A stretch of 64,000 nt of DNA from Dermatemys mawii (GCA_007922305.1 ML677333.1:19179555-19243554); one strand, 5' to 3'. Positions 12,720-25,908 are shown, counted from the stretch's first letter. Made by a program: numbers and translations. The notes: generated by a model from the letters alone, not told the origin.

Positions 12720-13260
12720 ACTGTATAAGGTCTCGGAGGGCGGGACAAATGCAAAAAAAGTGTGCGGAAACCTGTCAAAAATACATGGTGACCAACTCTA
12801 TCAAGGGTATTACTACTAGCCCTTATTTTTTCTTCCCTTTTCTTTAATAAACTTTATTTTTCCTTTTTCTGTAATAAACCTTTTTTGCCTCTCTTTTTCA
12901 AGAGCCTTTATTCTTCCTCAGTTTTCTTGAGTAATCTTTATTTTCTTATTTCTTTAATAACCTCCCTTATTTTTTTCTCTCTCTCTCTAATAGCCTCCCT
13001 TATTTTTTATCTCTTCTCAGAACCTGCTTTATTTTCTGAATGATCTATTCTTCACATGTAAAATCACATGCACACAATCATCCCTAACATTCTCCAGAGA
13101 GGGGGGGCTCTATTTCCCCACAAATGTCTGACTACTCCAAAATGGCAAGTGACCAGATATAGAACCTGAGGACAGGATGCAAGGCAAAAAGGGAGTATGG
13201 AAACCTGTCAAAAAGTACCTACTTACTTTTATTGCCCTTTTTTTAAAAAAAAATTTCTTT
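12720..13260 (+). repeat. Pyrimidine-rich degenerate tandem stretch with flanking duplicate
   Basis: Between 12815 and 13040 the plus strand is a run of loosely repeated ccttattttttctt...taataa units. The motif ggaaacctgtcaaaaa occurs just before it (12767-12782) and again just after (13199-13214), each followed by a short spacer and cccttttt/cccttatttt. This suggests a segmental duplication or an old element with repeated ends. I do not recognise the family. Confidence 0.5.
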
Positions 13261-13445
13261 GTCTTCAACCGTCCTCCTATGCATGTTATAAATCTCAAGA
13301 GAAAACAAACAACATGGTTCTGTATAATAATATGAACTACAAATTTTCATCTCTCAAGTAAAAACATTCTTCCACAGCCAATAACTTCACAATAAAAATC
13401 CGGTGCAGTTAGTTAACCCACTTCTTTCCCTTTCAAATTACGAAC

Positions 13446-13573
13446 CTTAACTTATCTGTTCCAGCTTTATATCTTGAGATTCGAGCCAGCGACAAAGAAA
13501 CTGATAGGATGTCTAGCCAGCGCTTCTCATATTTTGGTTCATTAGCTATGGGTGAAGAGGGCGATGATGGAGC
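13446..13573 (-). CDS. SNTG2: SNTG2 exon: linker end and start of PH-like region
   Basis: A 128-bp internal exon on the minus strand: 42 codons plus two bases. The peptide starts APSSPSSPIANEPKYEKRWL and continues DILSVSLSLARISRYKAGTD before KLR at the end. The KRWL...RISRYKAGT pattern is the beginning of the syntrophin PH (split pleckstrin-homology) region, and the exact wording fits SNTG2 better than SNTG1 as I recall them. The acceptor is tctctacag and the exon enters in phase 0 directly after the 36915-37006 exon. The donor is AAG/gttcgt, in which the +3 base is t, weaker than usual. It exits in phase 2. The following exon, expected to encode an SNA(L/F)EVLALDG-like peptide, was not found between here and position 1, so it probably lies beyond the window. 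Confidence 0.95.
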
Positions 13574-14574
13574 CTGTAGAGAATAAATGAGAATCAGATC
13601 ATACAGTGCAGAAAGCATGGATATGCATCTGAGACTGTGCAGTCTTTAAAAACTAGTAAGATATAGTAATATAATTGTTAAGAAACAGAGTTTAGGAAGG
13701 CATATATGTGGAGAACTGTACACTTGGATCCTGGGATACCTGCAGTAGGCAGTATCCTCAACATTAGAACAGCAACATATGATGTGCATGAAAGATGTTC
13801 TAGATTTTTGAGGATCTGGGTAAAATTGAAATTATTGTTGATCTGATTTGGGATGAAAATGATGAGGACTCCAGCATTCCAAAGAGAACCTTAAATTAAA
13901 AAGGAGCAAATGCCGGCTAAAAACTGAGTTAGATTAATTTAGGACAAACATTCAATGACAAAGGAGCTCAAATCAAACCTAAGAAAGGAGGTTTTACAGA
14001 GACTCATGAGCATGTTAATATACCTAATTTATCACAATTAAATCTTTCATTTGAAATACTGCATGAAGAAACTACAGAATGGAACAGGAATGATTTTAAA
14101 AGAATTCTTTGGGGAATTAAAAAAGTCATCATAGAAGCACAGATACTGAAATGGTTTGAGATTAACAAAAGGGCCAACATTTCAGTCGATACAAGATCAC
14201 ATGAATTGTGAACTGTTCTTCTGTAAAATGATGGCCTTGGGATATATACTTCTGTAGCACTCACTAAAACACAATAAAACTTAACTCAGTGAGGAAAAAA
14301 AAGGTGCCAATTGTTTTTGGCTGTGAGTGATTTCATGAATATGCTTATGGACAACAATCAGTTGAAGCAGAAACAAACTAGAAACTTTTGGAAACCATTA
14401 TTTCAAGCACCACTTAGATTTCAGAAAATGCTTATGAAAACTGAAAACTTAATAAATGTGAAACACAGAACCAGTAAGGGGTTCTTACAAACACAAGTAA
14501 AAACAGTGAAAGTTATCTAAGAGACATGGTTCCCATTACTACAATATTGAATATTTTGCAATTTTTATTTATCC

Positions 14575-14715
14575 TCACCAAACCCTGCTAGGTTAGACCA
14601 GTACTATTTCAAGGAGAAGAAAATGAGGCATGGCTGAAGGTTATAATGAAAATTTGTGGCAGAACAGAGAATTGAACCCAGATCTCCCAAATCCCAGGTT
14701 ATTATAGAAGAGCTT
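14575..14715 (+). repeat. MIR-like relic
   Basis: Contains atcctcaccaaaccctgcta, a degenerate gaggcatggctgaaggttat and gaattgaacccagatctccc, in the order expected for the core and tail of a MIR-type SINE. Confidence 0.55.
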
Positions 14716-15079
14716 CAAGAAGATTTCGATGTAAATATGACTTGAGTAATATCTATTTCTAAAATAAGATCAAATAGGAAACAAAATGATCGAGCCTGAA
14801 CATTGCCAACCCATTAGATGCCCAAAAAGCTAAAGAACAAAAAAAACCCACACCAAAATCCATGACTCTTTAAAAAGGTAATATACTCTGGGTTGTTTTC
14901 CATTTGTGTCTGATTTTTGATCTTTTAGTCTTCACATTTTCAAGCTACAATCAGCTACAATCAGCAGGGCTAAACACTTATTTAAAAAAAATCAAAGCTG
15001 TCATGTAATAACAGGCAGATAAGGATTTAAGAGGAACACCAATTACCATGACACTAATGATAAAATTCCTTGGGTTGAC

Positions 15080-15450
15080 AACACTGCTTTTATATTGTAA
15101 ACTCTTTGGAGAAGGGAATGTCATTTACTATTTGTGTACAGTGCCTAGCACAGGGGTTCTCAGACTTTTGTACTGGTGACCCCTTTCAACCTGTAAGCCT
15201 CTGAGTGTGACCCCCCCTTATACATTAAAATACTTTTTTATATATTTAACACCTTTATAAATACTGGAGGCAAAGCAGGGTTTGGGATGGAGGCTGACAG
15301 CTCGCAATCCCCCATGGAATAACTTTGTGACCCCCCTGAGGGGTCCCAACCCACAGTTTGAGAACCCCTGGCCTAGCACAATGGGGTTCTGGCACAACTT
15401 CTACTGAAGCATGAATATTAAGTAAAAATACTACTAATAATATCTTTGGA
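15080..15450 (+). repeat. CORE-SINE/L2-like relic, split by a MITE
   Basis: Left part: ttgtaaactctttggagaag ... tttgtgtacagtgcctagca. Right part: gcctagcacaatggggttct followed by aataatat. Joined across the insertion this reads as the common amniote 'gtacagcgcctagcacaatggg' repeat. Related pieces in the window are near 33110-33240, 34560-34690 and 41420-41530. Confidence 0.7.
15151..15370. mobile_element. 220-bp hAT-type MITE with TSD
   Basis: Starts CAGGGGTTCTCAGACTT and ends CAGTTTGAGAACCCCTG, an inverted pair of about 16 bases. Both sides carry the 8-base duplication gcctagca (15143-15150 and 15371-15378). Eight-base duplications with CAGGGG-type ends are standard for hAT transposons. It has no coding capacity, so it must have been moved by a transposase made elsewhere. 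It sits inside an older repeat, giving relative ages. Confidence 0.92.
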
Positions 15451-17354
15451 TAGTAATTCTAGATGACTATCCAATAGAAAAAATACGTGTCTTGCAAACA
15501 TAAATGTACTGGGACCACTGGGATGAAATTGCTATGTACATTGGGATTCTGTATAAATGATATTTTGACATATCACAGTCCAAGATTGGAAATGCTAACT
15601 ATAATTCACTGTATCCATTTGGATATTGAGAAATATAAGAATAAAATAAGTCTGTTGTGGCTAAGTCTGACTGATGCCTAGTGTAAAATGTGAAATAAAT
15701 ACAGGAAAGAGAATGGAAAAGAAACACTGAAACCACATGAAATGCCCAATCACCATGGTACAACACTGGAACAGAGCTATTTGAATTAAACAGCAATGCC
15801 TACAGTAAGTTCTTTGTGGACTACTAAATGGGTTTACACATCAGTGTTGTGACAACATGTAAAGGAGAGAACTTATTTAAGCAAAATCATGGTAGATTCA
15901 AAGGATGGACATTTTTCATTGTTAGACAAGCCACCTCAGAATGCTTCATGAGGTTCACCAATTCAAAGAGAAGGAAACAAGATATCTTTGTAATAGGATC
16001 TGTATTTCAGGCAAGGACAGTTAACCTTTAAGTTAAGAAACTAAAATGGAAGAAATACAACAACAAAATGTTAAACAATTACTCTGATTGCAAATAGGAT
16101 AGACTGTTAAATTCTAAACTGAAAGTGAAAAAGACAGATTTGCCAAAATAACAGTAGGACCATCTATACGATGATTGTAGCAACCCCAGAAGAACTGATG
16201 GCATCTAAACGTAATCAAAGAGAACATTGGCTCTCCCTTTCATGAGGATATCCAGGATGCTCCTCCTGAGCTTGTATGTTGATAGAAGGAATAGATGTCA
16301 ACTCATTGACAATGAAAAACAACACCAAGAGCAGTAAACAGAGTCTATGGTTGTTGGATCCACCTCAGCAGTGGAACAAATTATTCTTTTTGTTAACTGG
16401 CTGTATTAGATTTATGATGGCTATTACTGATTTATTTGCATTTACTTATTTTAAATGTGGGGGTTTGGAGAAGAAGATGCAACAGTAACCACTGGAATCA
16501 GTGGACACAGACTCCTGCCATGTGACTTAAGTACATGATTATTTGTAACCATGGCATATGACCAAAGCCAGAAAATCAGCATTCCTGTGTGTCACACCTT
16601 TGTTACACTTTTAACTGCCTTGGCTTCTCTCTGCCCCATAATAAGTCTGGTTACTTCTGGGCCCATGCTGTTGTGTAATTCTGACTTGTGGCTGCACCTC
16701 CACACATCATTTTGCTTAGGCAGGAATGGCTGCCAGGTAGCAATAACTACAAACATTGGGTGTGGGGGAAGAACATGAGAGAGCTTCCTGGACTGGACTG
16801 TCTATGTGGAGACTCTGCAGCATATAGAACTAAAAAGAGACTGCAAAGGAGGCACAAAAGTACCCATTCTATGGGTATACTTACTAACAGGCTGCATTTT
16901 ATAACCCAGCACACACTCTAGGGGAGGCTAGAAAGTGTCCCTCTATATTTTTCAGAAAGTATATTCTATTTTCTAAGAAAATTGTGCAGACAGATTAAGA
17001 TCCCCTAATATATATTGTACTCCTTCAAGCATATTTTACCTTGTTAAACAAAGGAAAAGGAATGGAGAATACCATGGTGTTTAGAAGGTCTATGATGGCT
17101 TCACTGGGCTATTTACATAAGTTGGAAAATTAAGTATAAGATATTTACTTACACTAAATCACGCACATTGCATATAGCTATGGCATATTCTCTGCACAGC
17201 ATAGCTCTCTGGCATGTAGTGGGAGTGCACAAACTACTATATCCACATGGTTGCCAGCTCTGCAAGGGTTCCATGCCTTTCCACATACCCTTAGGAAGCA
17301 GAGAGAGAGGCGCAAAAGGTTTGGTATCGGATTAAAAATAATTATCATGTCACA

Positions 17355-18516
17355 ACCGGTGACTCATTAAAAGATAGGAAACAAAGGGTAGGAATAAATG
17401 GACAGTTTTCAGAATAGAGAAAGGTAAATATTGGTGTGTCTCAGAGGCGTGTCTGGGACCAGTGCTGTTCAACGTATTCATTAATGATCTAGAAAAAGGG
17501 TAAGCAGTGAGGTAGCAAAATTGGCAGATGATGCAAAACTATTCAAGATAGGTAAGCCCAAAGCAGACTTCAAAGAGTTACAAAGGGATGACTGGGTGCA
17601 CAAAACTGGGTGACTGGACATCAAAATTACAGATGAAATTCAATGTTGATAAATGCAAAATAATGCATATCGGAAAACATAATCCCAACTATACATATAC
17701 AATCAAGGGGTCTAAATAAGCTGTTAGCACTCAAGAAAGAGATCTTGGAGTCATTGTGGATAATTCTCGGAAAACATCCACTGAATGTGCAGTCAAAAAA
17801 AAAGTAACAAAATATTGGGAATCATTAAGAAAGGGATAGATAATAAGAAAGAAAATATCATATTGCCTGTACATAAATCAATGGTATGCCCACATCTTGA
17901 ATACTGAGTACAAATACGGTTGCCCCATCTTAAAAAGATATATTGGAATTGGAAAAGGTATAGAAAAGGGCAACAAAAATGATTAGTGGTATGGAACAGC
18001 TTCCATATGAAGAGAGATTAATAAAACTTGGACTTTTCAGCTTGGAAAAGAGATGATTAAGGGGAGCTATAATAGAAGTCTATAAAAACATGACTGGTAT
18101 GGAGAAAGTAAATAAGGAAGTGTTATTTACTCCTTTTCATAACACAAGAAGTCATCAAATAAAATTAAGAGGCAGCAAAAGGAAGTATTTCTTCATACAA
18201 CACAGAGTCAACCTGTGAGACTCTTTGCCAGAGGATGTTGCCAAGAGTATAACTACGTTTTAAAAAAGAACTACATGAGTTCATGGAGGATAGGTCCATC
18301 AACAGCTATTAGTCAGGGATGCAAAAGCATGTTCCTAAGTGTCCCTAGACTCTGTTTGCCAGAAGCGGGGAATGGGTGAAAGGGGATGGATCACCTCATG
18401 ATTACTTGTTCTGTTCACACCCTCTGAAGCACCTGGCATTGGCCACTGTTGGAATCTAGGATACTGGGTTAGATGGACCATTGGGACTGACCCAGTATGG
18501 TCATTGTTATGTTCTT
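17355..18516 (+). mobile_element. CR1 LINE, 3' 1.2 kb with ORF2 remnant
   Basis: A 5'-truncated CR1 of the turtle type. Landmarks in order are gggaccagtgctgttcaacg, a gcagatgatgcaaaactatt RT-end segment, gatcttggagtcattgtgga, ttgaatactgagtacaaata, aagggcaacaaaaatgatta, gttcatggaggataggtcca, and finally gggttagatggaccattggg with gacccagtatggtcattgtt. These correspond to the C-terminal part of CR1 ORF2 and its 3' UTR. Many indels and stops remove any coding ability. Confidence 0.93.
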
Positions 18517-20099
18517 AACCACAACCAGGATTTTGGTCTATGCTTATCTCCAATTTTGGAGAATTTTGGAAATTGCATGTGAAAGCAAAAGTGATATGAG
18601 TGACTGGATTGGAGAGGCTTTCAAAGCTTGCAGATATTCAAATTTTATTAGAACCAGCTTTTGATTATTAGCATTTTTTTCCAAATGAGAAAAAAATACA
18701 TGCAATACAGAATAATTTCTTGATGTATTTTATATGGCTACACTTATAAATTTGGGATTTTCTATAGTGCTCAGCATTGGCTTAGCCCTGTTCCCATTGA
18801 AGTCAATGGTAAAAAGCTCTTCAACATCAGCAGAAGCAATTAGGCCACACTGATTGCTTTTGAAAATTCTTTAAGTTTTGTTATAATTGTTGAGAATTTA
18901 CAGCTTATCAAAGATGCTGATTTGACACTCCTGAAAATCAGAGTAGCATGTAGCATTATTGTAAGCCTTTTCACACTGCCTCTTCAAGACCTTCAAAAAA
19001 TTGACTCTCTAGGGACCATCTCTGGGATAAGATGATCATTTATACACTATATTCATTTCACACCTTAGTCTCTCTTTCTGATGAGACTGTCAATTAATGC
19101 CAATTTATTTCTAATATCCGTCCATTAGGAAATGGACTGAATTCATGAATCTTATTTCAGACAGAGATTGAACAAGCATCTGCTTATAACGACATCTAGT
19201 CACCAGACCAGACTTCAACTGGTGAGGAGAATTTAGAAGACAGCTTCTGTGAAATTTTGAAACATATTCTACAATAACTCATTGGGGTCAACTAGCAAGT
19301 TCTCTGATAAGTAGCAGAACTAATCAGACATGCTTCCACTTTGATGCTTCCACAGTGAACATGGGGAGAAAAAAACATGAGATTGGTGGAAGCTCACAAT
19401 TTTTCATGTCATTGTGATAAGTGATCTGCACAGCTTGGGCAACTCTTGTTGTCCCCCGTAAGGAAAATATCACATCTAGGGAGATAAATAACAATTTTGA
19501 ATCTTCTTCAGTAATGCAATTTACAGCTTCAATTAGGTCTGCCCTTTGACAGCCATAGAACAGTGTTCAAGGTAATATTTCAAATATTTTTATTTTCATC
19601 AAATGGAATCTGGAAAGGATAGGCACACTAAGCCAAACTTATAAGTACATGTTATGATCTAATTTTTGAACAGTCACATTCACGTAGAAACACTGAAACC
19701 TGTTTGGAATCAGATTTTCCTCCTAAACCTTTAGGTTGATTATGGGTTATATATTTTTATTCTATTACTTGTTTTTCATTTTATGAAAATAAGGGTATGA
19801 TCCTTCACTCTTTGCTTACCATAAACTCTGACTTCAAGATGGCAATGTTTGACTTTAGTGGGTATTTTGGGAGTATAAAGAAGGAAGAATTGAAGACTGG
19901 GTTCTTTAGTAGTTAATATATTTTAATACTGAAAGACCTTCTCCATCAGAATGAAAAATTGTGAAAATATAGAAAAATAAAACAATTTTGCATTTCCAGA
20001 TGCAATCAAAAATTCTTAAATTTATTTTAATAGCATATGCATTAGCATATATAATCAGCTTGAAATTAGGTTGATGATTATTAGTTGTTCCTTGCAAGT

Positions 20100-20185
20100 G
20101 TTGTGCTAGGTATTATACACACACAGAACAGTCCCTGGTCCAAAGATTTTATGTACTGAGAAAGGCAAAATAAACAGACAGAAAG
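20100..20185 (-). repeat. Small amniote SINE/L2-like fragment
   Basis: gttgtgctaggtattataca followed by gaacagtccctggtccaaag and gacagaaagaaaggg resembles part of the same widespread repeat family as 50355-50440. The family name is uncertain. Confidence 0.45.
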
Positions 20186-20759
20186 AAAGGGGATCAGCAA
20201 ACAAGTAAATGATAATTAGTATGTCCATTTGTTACAACAGAATTTTCTTTCTACATTATGTATCAATACACTCATGTTCTCTACATAAGGTATGTATTCC
20301 TACAATGGGTCTGAATGTAGCACCCTTATGTCAACGAGCACTTACTAGCATAAGTAGTTCTAATAACGTTAGTGAGAGCTCACCAACATGAGTAAAGGGT
20401 TCCACAATGAGGCCTATTATTTCATTATATATAAAAGACAAAGGGTGGATCTCCACAGTCTAGTGGGCCATGAGTGTAGCAGAGCCAATTTGGTTTCACA
20501 ATGCCAGGTTGAGAGGTAGGGGAAATGATGTGGGAAGATTGCAGTAGGGATCCACAATACACGCATGTCTAAGATCACAACTCTACAGGATTTTCCTGTA
20601 CCTTGCAGATGGGATTTTTCATGGTGAAGCAACTGGAGGAAGGGTAGCATCCGTGGATCCATTACTGAAGGATCCATCAACCATTTCTCTCCCATGGTGG
20701 TGGAGTGCACCAGCTGCAACACCTGCTGAAGCCCTGGGCTACAGTAACAGACATGAGTA

Positions 20760-21384
20760 AGGCTGCAAGTCTGTGACGGAGGTCACGGAAGTCATGGATT
20801 CAATGACTTTCTGTGACCTCTGCAGCAGCCAGCAGCAGCAGTAGTTTGGATGTGGGAGGGGACTCAGGGCCAGGAGGGCACTTACTTCAAGGTTGGAGGC
20901 TCCCTGGATCCCACTGTCATGGCCACCCTGCAGCTCTTAGGTGGCGGAGAGGCATGTGCGGGGGGTCTCCATGCCGTGTGCAGCCTGTGGCCACAGGGCC
21001 CACCACTGCAGCTCCAATTGGCTGCCGTTTCTGGCCAATGGAATCTGCGGCAGCTGGCACTTGTGGCAGGAGCAGCAGAACCCCTGCACTGGTCCCTTCA
21101 CCACCTAGGAGTTGGAGGGATGCAGGCTGGGTAGGAAGCCTCTGCCAGCCGCCCACCCCCTCCTCCCCAGCACCAACGGGGGTCCCATGCCACCTCACCC
21201 AGCACCCACAGCACCTCCAGACTGCCTCTCCCAGACCTGCAGCCCCCTCACTCAAATTTTAATCAAGGTGGGTATTTTTAGTAAAAGTCACAGACAGTTC
21301 AGGGGCCTGTGAATTTTTATTTATGGCCCATGACCTGTCCATGACTTTTACTAAAAATACCCATAACTAAAACATAGCCTTAGT
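20760..21384. mobile_element. Non-autonomous hAT-like element, ~625 bp
   Basis: Flanked by the 8-base direct repeat catgagta at 20752-20759 and 21385-21392. The left end reads aaggctgcaagtctgtgacg and the right end, inverted, reads actaaggctatg, so the ends share taaggct as a short inverted repeat. Inner ends are themselves palindromic: gtgacggaggtcacgg at the left, and gggtatttttagtaaaagtc (21271-21290) against gacttttactaaaaataccc (21343-21362) at the right. The GC-rich centre gives long spurious open frames but no transposase. Confidence 0.78.
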
Positions 21385-24300
21385 CATGAGTAGTGTCTTA
21401 AAGTAGGTGCAAGGAGAAGGATTAGTTCTCTCCTTTCCCAACAGCACTACAGACCACCCAGCATGCAGCCTAATAATTATGCTGAGTAATGCGAACAGAA
21501 TTTAACCCTTTCTCATTATTTCATAACTTGTTATATTTTAATAAATAGCTATTCTATTTAATTTCCTGCAGTGTTTGTTGTTGTTACCATCAGTGTTTCA
21601 AGAAAGTATGTTCTTACATGAGGCACTTCAATCTGTCTGTGGCATACTATAGAGATACACTTCCAGAAGAAAATATAGAGAAACTAAAGCAGAGAAAATG
21701 GAAAAAAGAGGAAAGTAATACTAAAGAAAATCAAGAATACGGTTCATTGTCATCTTCTTACCTCCTCAGTAAGACATTTTCAAGCCTTCTGCCACTTTCC
21801 AGTGCCAGAATCCAGGTGTCAACATTTTTAAAAATAAATTTAATAAATTCATCCTACATTGTTCTGTTTAATGTTAAGTTACCTTGTAATTTATGGGTTA
21901 AATGTTATATTAAATTTATTATCCAATTGGAATTATTTCATGAGTTGTTATTCTTTGGAAACAGCTGAAAAGCCATAGAAATCCAACTAACTTCTCCATC
22001 TAAGTTGACTTCCCCAAAACAGGTAATTGTATAGACTCAGATCATTCTTTCCAGGAATTCTCTAAATGTCTCAGTTACTATAAACTTTCATAGCTGATCA
22101 CAACTAGCACTGAAGTGCTCAAAAGGCATCTTTAACTCTCTTCAAGATACTGTTTCTTGTGATCAATAAAGTATTTTCTGAGTTTGGAGCTATCTAACAT
22201 GAATGGTAAAACTGATGGCTTCAACTAACTTCAGAAGGTCATAACAACATAGTCAGAAAGATCCTTAAATAAAATAAAGGTCAAAATGGTAATATAAAAT
22301 CTTTTGAAAACAGTCTGCTTGTCAAGGATGTGAGTCCAGATTCTGCTAATTCTAAGAGTATACAGATGTGTTAAAATGGATCTCCAATATGTTAAGTACA
22401 CAGTGACTTTTTGTTATCTTAAATGCACAGTAACTTTCAGGACCTATTTGGCTTGCTTTATAAAGGACTACTTGTTAAATAAATAGCTGAGAAGAAACAA
22501 ATCTACAAAGATAGAATTATTTCCTCCACTTTGAATCTTCTAAATTAAATTATTTCAATGCCCAATAAAGCTAGAGAGATTTGTCGAAGGGAGACAGAGT
22601 GCACTTTTAACTTTGAACATTCTGGTTTCAATCTGTCTCCAGTAAAGTCAATGAGATTTTTGACATTGACTTAATAGGAGCAGGATGTAAAACCCACTAA
22701 CGTATCTTTGAAAGATCTATTTTTTGGAAATTATGAGCCAGATTTTCAAAATGGTGTCTAAATCTTTTTTTAATTTAATGAATTTATAAATCAGGTTGAA
22801 ATCCTTTAGGAAAACTGGTCCACTGGCAGGTGTAAGTAATTGTGAAAGGAGGTAGAGTATTTCCAGTGGAGCCCATCAAATGTATTGTCAGAAAATTTCA
22901 GCCTTGCCAAAAAAATATTTTTCCTTCAATAAATTGACAAAAGCTTTCCTGGAGGGCTGCTGAGGAGGAGCTACCTGAATCTGTCTCCCTGTCTCACCTC
23001 CAGCTTTAGGGCTAGAGCAGCAGAGATTCTGGACACTCAGCCTTTCAGCTTACCCTCCAGGTTTAGGACCTGGATACCTGGGCTTTCTGCTCTGGCCCCA
23101 CAGATGGGGGGAAAACTGAGCAGGTGGACTCACTGTCTCATCAGTACCTGGACAAGAAAGCTCTCACAAAAGGCACCAAAGCTTTTCAGGGGGGATGCTG
23201 ATGCTGATTCTCCACCTCCCTGGCTTTCACCCTCCCTCACTTGACCATTTCATAACTTCTCAAGTCAATTTCATTTGGGGAAGCGGGGAGGGGCAGATGG
23301 GAAGCAAATAAATTCTACATAAGTTCTCCTGAAATGGAATTTTTATTGGAAACCCTGCTGACAAAAAACATCGTGTTTCTGGCATTTCATTCCTATTTAG
23401 GGTGAATAATTTTTTCAAAAACTCACTTTTTTTGTGGGAAGGAATTTCCATTTTCTGGATGGTTCTTTTGCCAAGCAAAGGGAGCAGCTGGGACTGAGGA
23501 TACAGAGCTAATTAGTATATCTTTCATTTTTAAAATATACTATGTGAATTATTATTGTTCATTAGAGACTCAGAAGACATTTTATTTTGTTGCTGTTTGG
23601 TTGTTTTTTAATTTGTCTGGAATTTGGAATCCAAATTTACCATACTTAATTAGCCACAACTCTCATGAAGTCAATTCAAGTTAATTCTTCTGATGAATTC
23701 CTTAAGACCCCAATTTTTAAAAAAAAGCACGTAAGCCTGTTCTTATGTCCCTCCTTATTTATGAAAGCACTTACATTCATGCTTAACTATATGCATGTTC
23801 TTAAGAGCAAAGTTGCTTTCTGGAATTGAGTTCTAAGACGTTTTTGTGATTTTCCCATACATTATAATATATAATATAAGTTCATGGAAGTTTTTCCTTT
23901 CTAAGAGCTATAAGATTGAGCCCTACATTGGATGAAGGTCTGCTGAACTGATTTACATTAGAAACATAAAAACAATATATTAAGGGGGAAAGTGCACATC
24001 ATATATGTAATTATTTTACCATTAAACATGCATAGTTAACCTTGGCAAAACATACTTTTGAAATAATCTTTGTAAAAGAAGCCATCTCACTGAGAATGTC
24101 TTTAACTGAATGTTCGACTCAATTTCTCTCAGATACCCCTCATAATTTAGTGCTAAAATGAACTGTTGTGGTGTTTTTGCTAAAATGGACTGAAATGATG
24201 ACACTGTGATATAATGCCTGATTGTAACTGTTCCTGACTTGCATCAATAACTAGTATATATGTATATTTTATAACTATATGGAACCGAATTGTACATGAT

Positions 24301-25908
24301 GAAAATTATTTATGAAGGGACAAGTTAGAAATTATAGATTAAAAAAAAAAACCCTTAGACAACTTAAACTGAAAGATTTAAAATCTTATTTACTTTTCAC
24401 TGTTTATGCTGTTAGATTACATTCTGCATTTCTCTCCGAATAACAACAGATTAGTGTCTTTCATATTTGTTTGTATTAAATTTCACTTTCCAGTTTTTCT
24501 GTAGTACCACCATAGCAATGTGTGTTTGGCAAACACTAAAAATTTTTTACTTTTAACCTACTTATAGAGGAATTTTAAAAAAATGGAAAGATTTCATTTG
24601 TTTTCAGGTTTAGTTAAAGCTTAGTTTTACCAAATTCAAATTACGAGGCCATTTTAACCTGATGTGTCCCTTCATTCTGGCTTTTTCCTCATTCTGAAGT
24701 TTAATTAGTTGGGAGTCACTTATTCAGTTATGGTGAAAAAATATTTTGTGTGTGTGTCTGGGGGGGCGCGGGGTTAATACTTAATTCTGATGCTATACCC
24801 CATCGGACTCCTGAAACTTTCCTCCATTTTTCAGGACAATACAATATTTACATTGCATTCTTCTCCTAGGAAGAAAGTGGGGAAAAAAGTAGCTATACAA
24901 ATTTTACTCAAATTCTGTACAGGTTCTTATACTACATTCATCACCATACTATCAGGGTGCTTGCCAGTAGTGCTTTAAGCAATATGACTATCAACTGTCA
25001 CATGCTATTTGTTTACTAATCCTCACTCCAGGAGAAGACGTCTGTGCAATAGAGTACTGTGTTTTGCGATAACTTAAAAAAACAAAAAAACAAACGTACA
25101 GCATATATGCACTTAGCACCATGGATTGGAATCACAATTTGTGGGTCCAAAATTTCTTGATGAGTGAATGTCAGATACCTTTGTGAACTGTAAACTAGTT
25201 GAGTCCTGGGCATGGGTAGAACTGGAGCAGTGTGTTCCTGGAGCCGGGGAAGGGCAGGTTGGGAGGTCTGGGTATATGGTGGTAACACAACAATGAGAAC
25301 TGAAATAATAAATAAGTAAATAAATAATAATTCGGGTTAAGTCCAAAATGGGAGGTGTCAATGGCATCAGACATCCATTTTCTTAGAATAAACTGTTAAT
25401 CTGATGCCACTGTTGTTCTTACCTGCTTTACTGAGAGAGGTGTAGGAGAGAAAGAAGGAGAGAGAGCTGTAACTCAGACAGTACTACAATAAAGTGGCCT
25501 CCTGCTCAGCAGGTGGTGCTAAAGGTTGGTGGAACAGGGCAGGGGCTCCAGACTCCTTCAGCTTCCTCATTCCTGATGGTGATTTCTGTACTGAGGGAGG
25601 AGCCACAGCCTCACTTTCACATTTTAGAAAATGTCTCTCCTTTCTGTTTCCAAATTTTCAAACAAATGATGGTCTCCCTCATTTGGCATACCCACCTCTT
25701 TGGTGGTGTGTGGGACCGGCAAGAGCTGGTTCTTGGTGATTGGGCAGGGGAGCATGAGAGAAAGTCCTTTTGGCTATGTATGGCAATTGGTCTTTATTAA
25801 ATATGTGATGGCAAGGTTTGCTAGTCTTGAGATAATGTATGTACAGTAGGAATGGCTTAGTATTGTTGATTAACATTTGCTGTACATCTTTTAGAACTAC
25901 AATACATC

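Larger units (their letters stand above)
1..13445 (-). other. SNTG2: Presumed downstream SNTG2 intron sequence
   Basis: Sequence 3' (in gene sense) of the PH-start exon, beginning with its donor at 13445. No further SNTG2 exon was read here. The repeats within it are listed separately. The stretches 1.1-2.3, 3.0-4.8, 6.5-9.1 and 10.1-10.7 kb are AT-rich and show no gene. Confidence 0.6.

Noticed and set aside
1..13445. Search for the next downstream SNTG2 exon (EVLALDG-like)
   Set aside because: No candidate with acceptor, donor and phase 2 entry was seen.
20813..21262. 149-codon open frame on the plus strand
   Set aside because: It lies wholly inside the GC-rich centre of the hAT-like element, has overlapping open frames on both strands, and shows only low-complexity Ser/Pro/Gly sequence.
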